Source: Chitinophaga filiformis (lineage in GTDB: Bacteria; Bacteroidota; Bacteroidia; Chitinophagales; Chitinophagaceae). From it: a stretch of 64,000 nt of DNA. The translations under genes were made by a program, and so were the position numbers. This document shows, in pieces, positions 1 through 8,238 of this stretch. The notes beneath the pieces were generated by a model that saw only the letters and a list, made by a program, of their open reading frames with translations, searched no databases and had not been told where the DNA came from. The stretch is from the NCBI RefSeq assembly GCF_023100805.1, contig NZ_CP095855.1, forward strand, positions 8,039,001 through 8,103,000. The letters are read 5' to 3'. How positions within the stretch are numbered: the first letter of the stretch is position 1; every line of letters begins with the position of its first letter.

Positions 1-813
1 ATGGAAATTACGCGCCCGAACCGGACTAAACGTCCGGCTGTGGGTAGTTTCACACAAAAGGGCAATAAAATATCAGGCTTCATCCTCACGCCATCGGCAG
101 ATTACCGTTACCTGGAAGGAACTATTGCCGGCGATTCCATACTGTTCTCCACATTCGACGGGAGTCACGCCATGCTCTTCCTGGCAAGGATCAGTGGCAA
201 TAAAATGAGCGGCACTTTTTATAATGGCGCCAGTGCTAAAGAAGACTGGGTGGCAACACGTAATGAACAGGCAGCCCTGCCACAGGCGAATGTTCCTGTA
301 ACTGCAGTAAGGGGAAGCGGTGAGGAAAAGCTCAATTTCAGTTTCAGAAATATTGACGGAGCGACAGTCTCCATCAATGATGCGCAGTATAAAGGTAAAG
401 TGGTGGTATTGCAGGTAATGGGATCATGGTGCCCCAATTGTATGGATGAAACAGCCTTTCTGAGCGAATATTACCGCAAAAATAAAGACAGGGGAATAGA
501 GGTGATTGCACTGGCTTATGAATTAAGCACTGACGAAAGCAGATCTGCCAACAGCCTCAGGAAGTTCCGTGAAAAGTTCAACGTGCCTTACCAGATGCTG
601 ATCACAGGTGCAACGGCGTCCGATCCTGAAAAAGCCGAAAAGACACTTCCACAGCTAACAGCACTTAAAAACTTCCCTACAACGATCTTTATTGACAGAG
701 AAGGAAAGGTGAAAGCGATTGAAACCAATTTCTATGGTCCTGCTTCGAAAGAATATCACGAGAAATTCAAACGGGAGTTTGAAGAAACCGTGAATAAGCT
801 TCTTCGTAAGTAA
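1..813 (+). CDS. TlpA/ResA-type thioredoxin-fold protein (5' end probably cut)
   Basis: The C-terminal two thirds (about residues 110-265) is a redoxin domain with a CPNC active site (C144, C147) in the context GSWCPNC, and a cis-proline segment FPTTIFID near residue 226. Proteins of this kind are periplasmic thiol-disulfide reductants. The N-terminal 100 residues look like the beta-rich extension seen in Bacteroidota TlpA proteins. No signal peptide is visible and the reading frame begins at base 1, so the true start with its export signal probably lies upstream of the window. It converges on the SDR gene that ends at 865. The fold is secure; the substrate is unknown. Confidence 0.85.
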   Translation: MEITRPNRTKRPAVGSFTQKGNKISGFILTPSADYRYLEGTIAGDSILFSTFDGSHAMLFLARISGNKMSGTFYNGASAKEDWVATRNEQAALPQANVPVTAVRGSGEEKLNFSFRNIDGATVSINDAQYKGKVVVLQVMGSWCPNCMDETAFLSEYYRKNKDRGIEVIALAYELSTDESRSANSLRKFREKFNVPYQMLITGATASDPEKAEKTLPQLTALKNFPTTIFIDREGKVKAIETNFYGPASKEYHEKFKREFEETVNKLLRK

Positions 814-864
814 TACTACATTAACAACATTACATGACATATTTAACAACGAAGCATTTCAGCC

Positions 865-1773
865 TTAATCACCCGCTTTGGCATAGAGAGAGGTTACCGT
901 TCTTCTTGGCAGCGTTCGTATAAGTACAGCAATAACTTTTGCAAGGGTACCTGGTACAATTATCAGTCGCCCTTTCAATGTTTTCTTCACAGCTATTTCT
1001 CCCACTCTTTTCGGACTGACTGCCATTTTTTTTCCAAACCAACCAAATCTCTTCTCTGTTTCCCGTCTTATTTCCGGTTTAGTAAAAACAGGGCCGGGAC
1101 AAAGGCAACTCACACTGATATGCTTTTTCTTCAACTGGTAGCGTAACGAATAACTAAAAAAGACAACAGCAGATTTTGTGGCAGAATACAGGTTCTTTAT
1201 TGGAATGGGAGCAAAGCCAGCCATACTGGCAACATTCAGGATACAGGACGGAGCATTCTTCTCTAACAGGGGAAGTAATGTAAGGCTGAGTGCCATCATC
1301 GATTCAACATTCAACCTGACCATATAACGCAAGGTATCGAGCGAGGTAAGTAAATAGTCCCTGGGGCCGCCATGCCCCGCAACATTGCAAAGTACCTTCA
1401 GTTTAATATTCCTGTCCATACACCATTTGGCTATTTCCGTGGCCGATTCTTCCTTGCTTAGATCATGTACCAATATTTCTACATGAATTGCATATGCCGA
1501 TTCAAGCTTTTGCTTTGCAGCCAGCAGACTATCAAGATGTCTTGCGATCAGGATCAGATTGTATTTTCGTTTGGCTAATGCTTCGGCAAGCGCATACCCG
1601 ATCCCCTTACTTCCACCCGCAATCAAAGCATATGGCCGCGAACTGTCCGGGCTCACCACTGAAGTATCTATTTCATCCGGCAAAAAAGAAGTTTCGGTAA
1701 AATCACATGACTGACTATATCCACTCATCAAACCACTAAAGAAAATAAAGATCAGAATGAGTATCTTTTTCAT
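865..1773 (-). CDS. Exported short-chain dehydrogenase/reductase
   Basis: Classical SDR features are present: a nucleotide-binding GGSKGIG at residues 53-59, S183 and the catalytic Y196-x-x-x-K200 (YSATK), and a CPGPV segment after the active site. Length (302 aa) exceeds a plain SDR by about 45 residues because of an N-terminal leader: MKK followed by a hydrophobic run ending near YSQS, which looks like a signal peptide. SDR enzymes need NAD(P)H and are normally cytosolic, so an exported version is odd. The leader might instead act as a membrane anchor. It stands alone, convergent with the redoxin gene. Confidence 0.85.
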   Translation of the reverse strand: MKKILILIFIFFSGLMSGYSQSCDFTETSFLPDEIDTSVVSPDSSRPYALIAGGSKGIGYALAEALAKRKYNLILIARHLDSLLAAKQKLESAYAIHVEILVHDLSKEESATEIAKWCMDRNIKLKVLCNVAGHGGPRDYLLTSLDTLRYMVRLNVESMMALSLTLLPLLEKNAPSCILNVASMAGFAPIPIKNLYSATKSAVVFFSYSLRYQLKKKHISVSCLCPGPVFTKPEIRRETEKRFGWFGKKMAVSPKRVGEIAVKKTLKGRLIIVPGTLAKVIAVLIRTLPRRTVTSLYAKAGD

Positions 1774-1980
1774 AGCGTGACATTTTCCTGGTGATGTTAT
1801 ATAGATAGTACGATATCCCTATCCCCCCAAATGACACTATATACCGTGTAAAATCCGCCCTTTCACGATATACAGTGAGCCGGCCCCGTTCAAAACTCAT
1901 ACAAGTTAATAATAATCAGCAACTTATCCGCATGGCACATCGATTGTATTCACCTGGTCAAATCACCTAAACTATAAATC

Positions 1981-2157
1981 ATGACAGCACTTACCCAAAT
2001 CCTCCACAAGCTCTTTCCGGAGAAAGAAACACCTGTAACATTGGTACAAACAGCCCTGGAAGAAATACATGAAGACAATTCCTGCGAGGGATGTGAATTC
2101 CTGGACGAACCTGCCATGCGGGATGAATCACCTGAAGACGAAGGAAAAACCGCGTAG
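1981..2157 (+). CDS. Small acidic protein with a CxxC pair
   Basis: A 58-residue frame from ATG to TAG that begins MTALTQILHKLF and holds a CEGCEF motif near residues 39-44, followed by an acidic tail. It lies 36 bp upstream of the bestrophin-like gene on the same strand and could be co-transcribed with it. I do not recognise a family. The two cysteines could bind metal or form a disulfide. It is short and supported only by position, an ATG and plausible composition. Confidence 0.4.
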   Translation: MTALTQILHKLFPEKETPVTLVQTALEEIHEDNSCEGCEFLDEPAMRDESPEDEGKTA

Positions 2158-2193
2158 CCAGGTGCATTAAAATCTTAACATTAGTCAGACGAT

Positions 2194-3201
2194 ATGCACA
2201 TTGGTAAATCCTACAAGTTATCCGACTTTCTCATCTGGACAAGAAGAAAGATATACATATTGCTCATCCTGGGCGCCCTGCCGGTAATACTATATCATGA
2301 ACTGGGAATAAGATGGCTGGTGGTACCCTGGAACGTGGTATCACTACTGGGAACTGCCACGGCCTTTATTGTAGGTTTTAAAAACACCCAGACCTACAAC
2401 CGTACCTGGCAGGCGCACGGCATCTGGGGCAATATCGACAGCAGCAGCAGGGCCTGGGGCATTGTGTGCCGGGATTACCTGACCGATGCAGCAGCGACCC
2501 GGACATTACTCGACCGCCACTTTGCCTGGCTCACTATCATGCGTTACCAGCTGCGGGAAGAACGTGTATGGGAAGTGGCAGACACTCACCATAATGCAGA
2601 ATACCAGCAATACTACACCATTCCCGAGCGTCAAACAGACCTTGAAAAGGAGCTGTCGAAATACCTGTCGGCCGAAGACCAGACGGCTATTTCAGGCGTC
2701 CGCAACAAGGCAACACAGCTGCTGTCATTACAAAACAAGTGCGTGAAGGACATCTATAACACCCAGGCACTGGTACCCGCCCAGTACCTTGAAATGCAAC
2801 GGATACTGAACACACTTTACAGCCTGCAGGGACAATGCGAATCCATTAAGGATACTCCCTACCCAAGGCAGTATGCTATCATCAATACCATCTTCGTCCG
2901 CATATTCTGTTTCCTGCTCCCTTTTGGCATGTTACAGGAATTTGACAAACTGGATAATATCGTAACAGGCGTTATGAAAGGACATATGATCTGGCTGATC
3001 ATTCCCTTCAGTGTCATCATCTCCTGGATGTACACCGCATTGGAACAGGTGGGGGAAAGCACGGAGAATCCTTTTGAAGGCAGTGCCAACGACGTTCCCA
3101 TCTCACAGCTCTGCCGGGCTATAGAGATAGATCTGCGGGAAATGATGGGTGAAAAGGAATTACCTCCTCCTATAAAAGCGCAGAACGACATTCTTATTTA
3201 A
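2194..3201 (+). CDS. Bestrophin-like (UPF0187 family) membrane channel
   Basis: 335 aa with two N-terminal hydrophobic segments (about residues 20-70), the YNRTWQAHGIWGNI region after the second helix, two more membrane segments around residues 225-285, and the family hallmark ENPFEGSANDVPIS near residue 288. Prokaryotic bestrophin homologues form pentameric ion channels in the inner membrane. Length is typical. It heads a run of same-strand genes (AhpD-like, YCII) with gaps of 77 and 32 bp, which may form an operon. Ion selectivity cannot be read from sequence. Confidence 0.88.
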   Translation: MHIGKSYKLSDFLIWTRRKIYILLILGALPVILYHELGIRWLVVPWNVVSLLGTATAFIVGFKNTQTYNRTWQAHGIWGNIDSSSRAWGIVCRDYLTDAAATRTLLDRHFAWLTIMRYQLREERVWEVADTHHNAEYQQYYTIPERQTDLEKELSKYLSAEDQTAISGVRNKATQLLSLQNKCVKDIYNTQALVPAQYLEMQRILNTLYSLQGQCESIKDTPYPRQYAIINTIFVRIFCFLLPFGMLQEFDKLDNIVTGVMKGHMIWLIIPFSVIISWMYTALEQVGESTENPFEGSANDVPISQLCRAIEIDLREMMGEKELPPPIKAQNDILI

Positions 3202-3278
3202 CAAGAAAAAAAATTCACCGGAATTTGTCCAATAAGCAAAAACCGATTGTCATTAACACACAACAAAAAACCAGTAAA

Positions 3279-3737
3279 ATGAAACAGAGGGTTAATTTTT
3301 ATGAAAAAGGACAAAATGCATTAAAAACGCTCTTTACTATTGGCGCGTATCTCAAGAAATCTTCCCTGGACCAAAGGCTGATAGAACTGGTCGATTTCCG
3401 GGTATCTCAGATCAATAACTGTGCTTATTGCCTGGACATGCACTCAAAAGACGCCCGCGCTCATGGGGAAACAGAGCAGCGCCTGTACAGTATAAGTGCC
3501 TGGAGAGAAACGCCTTATTTTACAGAAAAAGAAAGAGCGGCGCTGGCCTGGGCAGAAGCGGTGACTGCCTGCCAGGTGCCTGATGAAGTGTATGCACAGG
3601 TAAAAGATCATTTCACCGAAGAAGAACTTGTTGACCTGACATTGGCTATTTCGTCTATTAATACGTGGAATCGTTTTAATATTGCATTTCCAATGCCTGA
3701 TGCTGTAGGCACTTATAGGGTAGGGCAATTTGGCTGA
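3279..3737 (+). CDS. Carboxymuconolactone decarboxylase/AhpD-family protein
   Basis: About 152 aa with the alkylhydroperoxidase signature C48-x-x-C51-x-x-x-H55 (NNCAYCLDMH). Members act as thiol peroxidases or reductants of peroxides. I chose the ATG at 3279, which gives the usual MKQRVNFYEKG start. An in-frame TTG at 3225 would add 18 polar residues with no family counterpart. It is followed after 32 bp by a YCII gene and then an ECF sigma factor, an arrangement that suggests a stress-response neighbourhood. Confidence 0.88.
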   Translation: MKQRVNFYEKGQNALKTLFTIGAYLKKSSLDQRLIELVDFRVSQINNCAYCLDMHSKDARAHGETEQRLYSISAWRETPYFTEKERAALAWAEAVTACQVPDEVYAQVKDHFTEEELVDLTLAISSINTWNRFNIAFPMPDAVGTYRVGQFG

Positions 3738-3769
3738 GCCCTTATTACCGACATACTAAATCCACAATT

Positions 3770-4111
3770 ATGAATGAATTCTTATTAGTGTTCCGCCGGG
3801 ATTACAAAACGAAAGAAATTCAACCCTCTCCCGAAGAGCTGCAGGCACATCTGAGCCGCTGGAGGGATTGGCTACGCAGCCTGGAATCAGCAAATAAGCT
3901 TGCCAGGCCCCCGCAGCCCTGGGAAGCCAATGGAAGGGTGCTGAAGCACGATAAGAGTGTGACGGATGGTCCTTATGCAGAGATCAAAGAATCTATAGGT
4001 GGGTTTATAGTGATAAAGGCTGCCGATTATGAGGAAGCCCTGGAAATAGCGAAAGGCGCTCCTATCTTCGATCTGGGAGGTACCGTGGAGGTACGTATGG
4101 CAGTGAAATAG
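3770..4111 (+). CDS. YCII/DGPF-domain protein
   Basis: 113 aa covering the whole YCII fold. It starts MNEFLLVFRRD and carries the DGPYAEIKE motif (the DGPF signature) near residue 65 and a C-terminal GGTVEVR strand. Function of the family is poorly known; it is related to muconolactone isomerase-like ferredoxin folds. DGPF proteins are repeatedly encoded beside ECF42-group sigma factors, which is exactly the arrangement here, so the gene is probably a target or partner of the downstream sigma factor. A second paralogue lies at 6292-6648. Confidence 0.88.
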   Translation: MNEFLLVFRRDYKTKEIQPSPEELQAHLSRWRDWLRSLESANKLARPPQPWEANGRVLKHDKSVTDGPYAEIKESIGGFIVIKAADYEEALEIAKGAPIFDLGGTVEVRMAVK

Positions 4112-4121
4112 AAACTGTTGC

Positions 4122-4175
4122 ACAACAAATAAAAATGCCTTCTTATTTTTGTAAGAAGGCATTTTTATTTGTTGT
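4122..4175 (+). promoter_or_regulatory. Perfect 24-bp hairpin abutting the sigma-factor start codon
   Basis: The arm at 4122-4145 is exactly complementary to 4152-4175, with a 6-nt loop TTTTTG. The 3' arm ends at the base before the ATG at 4176 and contains ATTTTTATTTG after the GC-rich part. It could terminate the YCII transcript and would also bury any ribosome-binding region of the sigma factor. Stem and position are seen; the attenuation role is inferred. Confidence 0.8.
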
Positions 4176-5420
4176 ATGGAAGAGAGAGAGCTGCTACCAC
4201 ATTTATTCAGAACTGAGTACCAGAAAATAGTGTCGGTACTATGCTACCTGTTTGGCATCGAACACATAGCTGTAGCAGAAGATATTGTAAGCGATACATT
4301 TCTTACCGCTACTGAATCCTGGAGTGCCAAAGGCATCCCCGATAACCCCACCGCATGGTTGTACACCGTAGCCAAAAACAAAACAAAGAACTGGCTGAAG
4401 CGGAATACCTTCTTCCGGCAAAAGCTCATGGTAGACCTGCAACACAACATGCCGGCCGGAGAAGAGATTGAAATAGACCTGTCTGAACAGAATATTACCG
4501 ACAGCCAGCTCGCCATGATATTTGCAGTATGCCACCCTGCCATTCCTACCGAATCACAGATAGCCCTTGCACTGAACCTGCTCTGCGGATTTGGGGCACA
4601 GGAAATTGCCGACGCCTACCTGACCAATAAGGAGGTGATCTACAAAAGGATCAACCGGGCAAAAGAAAAATTAAAAGAGGCAGATATAAAAATACAACAG
4701 CCAACCCTCGCAGAGATCAATGACCGCCTGGATGCCGTACTCAAAACATTGTACCTGCTTTTTTCCGAAGGCTACTACTCCACCTCCAATAACACGGTAC
4801 TACGAAGAGACCTTTGCATAGAAGCGATGCGGCTGAATTATCTGCTGATAGATCATCCACACACCAACAAACCCGCCGTCAATGCGCTGCTGGCATTGAT
4901 GTGCTTTCATGCCTCCCGCTTCGATGCGAGATTAAATGATACCGGTGGCCTCATCCTGTACGACGACCAGGATGAGACGCGCTGGAACCGGGAACTGATA
5001 GAACGGGGCGAGTACTACCTCAACGAAGCCGCTGCTGCTCCCACCCTCACCAAGTATCACCTCGAGGCTGGCATCGCCTACTGGCATACGCATAAGGCCA
5101 GTTCCGGAGAGAAATGGGAGAATATCCTTGACCTGTATAATCACCTGCTGATACTCGAGTACTCACCAATTGCCGCCTTAAACCGCACCTTTGCGCTGGC
5201 CAGGGTCAAAGGCAAACAACAGGCCATCGTGGAAGCAGAAAAACTCTCCTTAACCGGCAACTATTTTTACCACGCATTGTTAGGTAACCTATATACTGAT
5301 ATTGACGACCATAAAGCGCTGGAATACTATAAGACAGCTTTGCAGCTGGCCAATTCGCCGGCCGATAAAACATTAATGACAAAAAACATTGATCAGTTAA
5401 ACCAAAAGCTGCAGAACTAA
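4176..5420 (+). CDS. ECF42-like RNA polymerase sigma factor
   Basis: 414 aa. Sigma region 2 is at about residues 8-75 (AEDIVSDTFLTATESW) and region 4 helix-turn-helix at about 125-165 (QEIADAYLTNKEVIYKRI). A long C-terminal helical, TPR-like extension of about 240 residues follows, containing the conserved LYLLFSEGY and ALLALMCFHASR stretches. This length and extension, and the neighbouring DGPF gene, match the ECF42 group, in which the extension is thought to control activity instead of an anti-sigma factor. No anti-sigma gene is nearby. The start is fixed by the typical MEERELLPHLFR opening. The hairpin directly before the ATG suggests post-transcriptional control. Confidence 0.88.
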   Translation: MEERELLPHLFRTEYQKIVSVLCYLFGIEHIAVAEDIVSDTFLTATESWSAKGIPDNPTAWLYTVAKNKTKNWLKRNTFFRQKLMVDLQHNMPAGEEIEIDLSEQNITDSQLAMIFAVCHPAIPTESQIALALNLLCGFGAQEIADAYLTNKEVIYKRINRAKEKLKEADIKIQQPTLAEINDRLDAVLKTLYLLFSEGYYSTSNNTVLRRDLCIEAMRLNYLLIDHPHTNKPAVNALLALMCFHASRFDARLNDTGGLILYDDQDETRWNRELIERGEYYLNEAAAAPTLTKYHLEAGIAYWHTHKASSGEKWENILDLYNHLLILEYSPIAALNRTFALARVKGKQQAIVEAEKLSLTGNYFYHALLGNLYTDIDDHKALEYYKTALQLANSPADKTLMTKNIDQLNQKLQN

Positions 5421-5442
5421 TTCCTCCCTGTCCTTTTCAACA

Positions 5443-6222
5443 TTATAGCAGGCTTTTTATGTAGAACACCAGCGGCATCGATGCAAACGTCAATGGAATA
5501 ATGACCGCGAAGAGCCATATACCAGTGAATTGTATAACAGGCGTATATCTTTTCTGTACCATTCCCACCGTCCGGAAAGCGCTCTGAAAACCATGGTACA
5601 AATGATAGGATACCGCCACCATCGCTACCAGGTACAATAAGGAATACCACCACAGGCTAAAGCTATGCGCCACTATCGCATACAGGTCTTTCACTCGCAC
5701 GATCTCAACATTGCTTTCTGTAGTCACGGCATATTCAAAATCAGGTGAGACCGGCTCATAAACGGCAGATGTCAGGGTTCCCGTCAGCAGTTCTTTCCGG
5801 TATTCCCTGTAAGTTCCCTCCATGAATTTATACCTGGCCCAGAAGTTACTCATATGTATAATAAGGAACAGGAAAATAATGCTGCCCAGCAATCCCATAT
5901 TCAGGGAGGCCCATTTCACAGGCGTTTTGGGAGCAACCGCATATTTCACGGGACGTGCCTGGCTATTTTTCACCGTCAGCAAAAGTGCATAGAAAGCATG
6001 TATCAATATCGAGATGTACAGCCCATAGCTGATAATTTCAACAGGCAGGAAGTGGGTCATAAAATGGGCATAGATATTAAAGTTATAACCTTCATCGCCG
6101 GCAAACAAAGTAAGGTTGCCTCCCAGATGTACTATAAGGAAAAGGCATAGGAACAACCCTGTGATAGACATGATCAGTTTTCTGCCTATAGAAGAATGAA
6201 GGAATTGCGAAAAATTTATCAT
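5443..6222 (-). CDS. sdhC: Succinate dehydrogenase cytochrome b subunit, orphan
   Basis: 259 aa with five hydrophobic segments. It opens with the typical SSIGRKLIMSITGLFL and has haem-ligand candidate histidines in LIVHLGGN, FMTHFLP, LIIHMSNFW, VAHSF and YHLYHGF. This is the single-subunit (b558-type) membrane anchor of Bacteroidota succinate dehydrogenase/fumarate reductase, which links SdhAB to menaquinone. The genes for the flavoprotein and iron-sulfur subunits are not beside it, which is unusual. It may be a second copy or a relocated subunit. The family call is strong; the physiological role is uncertain because of the missing partners. Confidence 0.82.
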   Translation of the reverse strand: MINFSQFLHSSIGRKLIMSITGLFLCLFLIVHLGGNLTLFAGDEGYNFNIYAHFMTHFLPVEIISYGLYISILIHAFYALLLTVKNSQARPVKYAVAPKTPVKWASLNMGLLGSIIFLFLIIHMSNFWARYKFMEGTYREYRKELLTGTLTSAVYEPVSPDFEYAVTTESNVEIVRVKDLYAIVAHSFSLWWYSLLYLVAMVAVSYHLYHGFQSAFRTVGMVQKRYTPVIQFTGIWLFAVIIPLTFASMPLVFYIKSLL

Positions 6223-6235
6223 AGCAAATGGTTTT

Positions 6236-6269
6236 AATAAAGCCTTTACAACATGGTAAAGGCTTTATT
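6236..6269 (-). terminator. Hairpin between YCII and sdhC
   Basis: A 14-bp perfect stem (6236-6249 with 6256-6269) and a 6-nt loop. On the minus strand the downstream arm ends in TTTATT. It lies just ahead of the cytochrome b start and after the YCII stop, so it probably separates the two transcripts. Confidence 0.6.
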
Positions 6270-6291
6270 TATGCTTTGTTCAGTAGTGTTT

Positions 6292-6648
6292 TCAGGCAGC
6301 GGTGATAGCCATACGTACTTCAACGATAGCACCGTATTTAATGATCGGACAGCCTTTTGCTATCTCTACTGCCTCATCGTAATCTTTTGCTTTTATCAGG
6401 AACAGGCCCCCGATAGATTCCTTGCCTTCGGCATAGGGCCCATTGTATACATGATCTTTCTTTTTCTCATGTTTAATAACGCGACCGTCAACATCCCAGC
6501 GTTTGGGAGGGGCTACCAGTTTATCCTGCGCCGCAATACCAGCTACCCATTCCTGATACGGCTTAAGGGCTTCTTTCATCTCCTCCGGGGAAGGTGCCGG
6601 GTTAGCGCTGGTCAGATCTCTGTGGATCACTAAGAGGAATTCTTGCAT
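6292..6648 (-). CDS. YCII/DGPF-domain protein, second copy
   Basis: 118 aa from the ATG at 6648 (MQEFLLVIHRDL); upstream in-frame residues are not family-like. The DGPF-type motif is NGPYAEGKE near residue 72, and the C-terminus ends in GAIVEVRMA as in the paralogue at 3770-4111. A second DGPF gene within 1 kb of the ECF42-like sigma factor strengthens the idea of a shared regulon. It lies 68 bp downstream of a CsbD-like gene on the same strand. Confidence 0.88.
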   Translation of the reverse strand: MQEFLLVIHRDLTSANPAPSPEEMKEALKPYQEWVAGIAAQDKLVAPPKRWDVDGRVIKHEKKKDHVYNGPYAEGKESIGGLFLIKAKDYDEAVEIAKGCPIIKYGAIVEVRMAITAA

Positions 6649-6716
6649 TTTTTCTGCGGTTTTAATGTTAATAATGATTGTTATTGACCTCAATATTGAT
6701 GGTGGGACTTTCATGC

Positions 6717-6950
6717 CTACAGCAATGTTGTCTGCTGCAAATATGCCTGTTGCATGCCTTTGATGATAAGGGCAACATCTTCCTGCGACTTACCGGTTTT
6801 ACGTTCGATCCTGGTATACAGCTCCGTTTCTTTACCTGCTTCAAACACCAGGTCTTCGTCCGAAAGTTCACTGAAACGCTGCCTGAGCAGCTTCTTCAAT
6901 ACCGGCCACTGGTATCCCCGGATATTCATTGTAGCATAGTTATTCGTCAT
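6717..6950 (-). CDS. CsbD-like small stress protein
   Basis: 77 aa. The core resembles CsbD-family proteins: a tryptophan near the start (YQWPVLKKLLRQRF), LSDEDLVFEAGKETEL and RIERKTGKSQEDV. CsbD proteins are induced by general stress but lack a known biochemical activity. Translation could also start at the second ATG (6929, MNIRGYQW), which fits the family better. It probably shares a transcript with the YCII gene downstream. Confidence 0.65.
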   Translation of the reverse strand: MTNNYATMNIRGYQWPVLKKLLRQRFSELSDEDLVFEAGKETELYTRIERKTGKSQEDVALIIKGMQQAYLQQTTLL

Positions 6951-7162
6951 CGTATTGGGTTGTCAGACCTGCCAGGCGCTGATGTGTCGTTGCGTTGCTG
7001 ACCGGATGTCGCAGCCATATTGCGCCGGCGTCAGGAAAAAAAACTATGCGCGAACGGGTGGAAAGCGCATACCTGTTACAACAGCCGCAACGAGCTGACA
7101 CCCGTCATCTTCGTTACAGGCAGCACATGGCAAATCGTGACAGCAGGTTTAAAAATTCCGGG

Positions 7163-7918
7163 TTACACGCTTACCGCCTGGCCGGCGAACCAGGTTTCGA
7201 AATCGATCTTGCCAATACGTGGATTCGGGCCGGGCACCAGCGACTGGTCATTCAGCGCTGCGCCGAAATACAAGGCATGCGGATCGGCAACAATGCTGCG
7301 CGGATCGCCTTTTTTAGCCAGGTAACGGCCTACCAGCGTAGCAAGACCGACCCTTTCCGGACCAGCAATTTCTACGATGCCATTGAGTGGCGCTCCCACT
7401 GCGACAGCAGTTACGGCATCAGCTACATCATCTGATGCAATAGGCTGCACAGCGGCGGGCGATAAATGAATGGCCTCACCTTTTGCGCCGGAAGCAGCAA
7501 TACTTCCCAGGAACTCAAAGAACTGGGTAGAATGTATAATCGAGAATGGCAGGCCTGATTGCCTGATCAGGTTTTCCTGTACCTGTTTTGCACGCATATA
7601 ACCACTGTCCTGCAGTCTTTCCGTACCTACTACCGACAAAGCGATATGATGCCTGACGCCTGCTTTGGCCTCTGCTGCCAGCAGGTTGCGACCTGAAGTT
7701 TCGAAGAACTCCATTACAGCCTTGTCTTCAAAGGAAGGAGAGTTAGCCAGGTCTATCACCACATCTGTGCCCTCCATTGCTTCCGAAAGCCCTTCACCCG
7801 TGATGGTGTTGACGCCTGAATTTGGAGATGCTGCAATTACTTCGTGGCCAAGTGCGCGAAGCCTGTTTACTGTCTTGGAGCCGATAAGGCCGGTGCCGCC
7901 GATTACTACTATTTTCAT
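7163..7918 (-). CDS. NmrA-like NAD(P)-binding oxidoreductase
   Basis: 251 aa with an N-terminal Rossmann motif GGTGLIG at residues 7-13, then the extended/atypical SDR pattern VVIDLANSPSFED and HHIALSVVGTERL. No YxxxK pair is evident at the usual place, as in NmrA/HSCARG-type dinucleotide-binding proteins, so it may be a redox sensor or a quinone-reductase-like enzyme. It stands alone; the 212 bp between it and the CsbD-like gene show nothing I can name. Confidence 0.82.
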   Translation of the reverse strand: MKIVVIGGTGLIGSKTVNRLRALGHEVIAASPNSGVNTITGEGLSEAMEGTDVVIDLANSPSFEDKAVMEFFETSGRNLLAAEAKAGVRHHIALSVVGTERLQDSGYMRAKQVQENLIRQSGLPFSIIHSTQFFEFLGSIAASGAKGEAIHLSPAAVQPIASDDVADAVTAVAVGAPLNGIVEIAGPERVGLATLVGRYLAKKGDPRSIVADPHALYFGAALNDQSLVPGPNPRIGKIDFETWFAGQAVSV

Positions 7919-8181
7919 GATCTGAATGTTTAATGCCTGTATCCAGGCAGGAGTTAAAAAATTGATTAGTCTTACCCGTTATCCCCGGTTACCCTGTTGC
8001 CGGTTGGCGGGAAATGCGCTTCATCATTCATTGATTTCCGCCTACTATTTTACAAGCCGGATGCCATCCGGATAATCAATTAACAACCAACACAATACAA
8101 GCAAAACAGTGGTTTTCCTTTCACTTTATTAAGGGAATTGTCAGTGTCTTTCACTAAATACCGTGAGTGTTCCATCTGTAT

Positions 8182-8219
8182 AAAATGAAAAAGGCCGGAA
8201 CAGGATATGTTCCAGCCTT
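8182..8219 (-). terminator. Terminator of the sigma-54 activator gene
   Basis: Read on the minus strand, AAGGCTGGAACA pairs with TGTTCCGGCCTT (one mismatch) across a short loop and is followed by TTTTCATTTT. It lies 20 bp after the stop of the gene at 8239. The rest of 7919-8238 has no other clear feature. Confidence 0.75.
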
Positions 8220-8238
8220 CATGATGAGGTATGACCAC

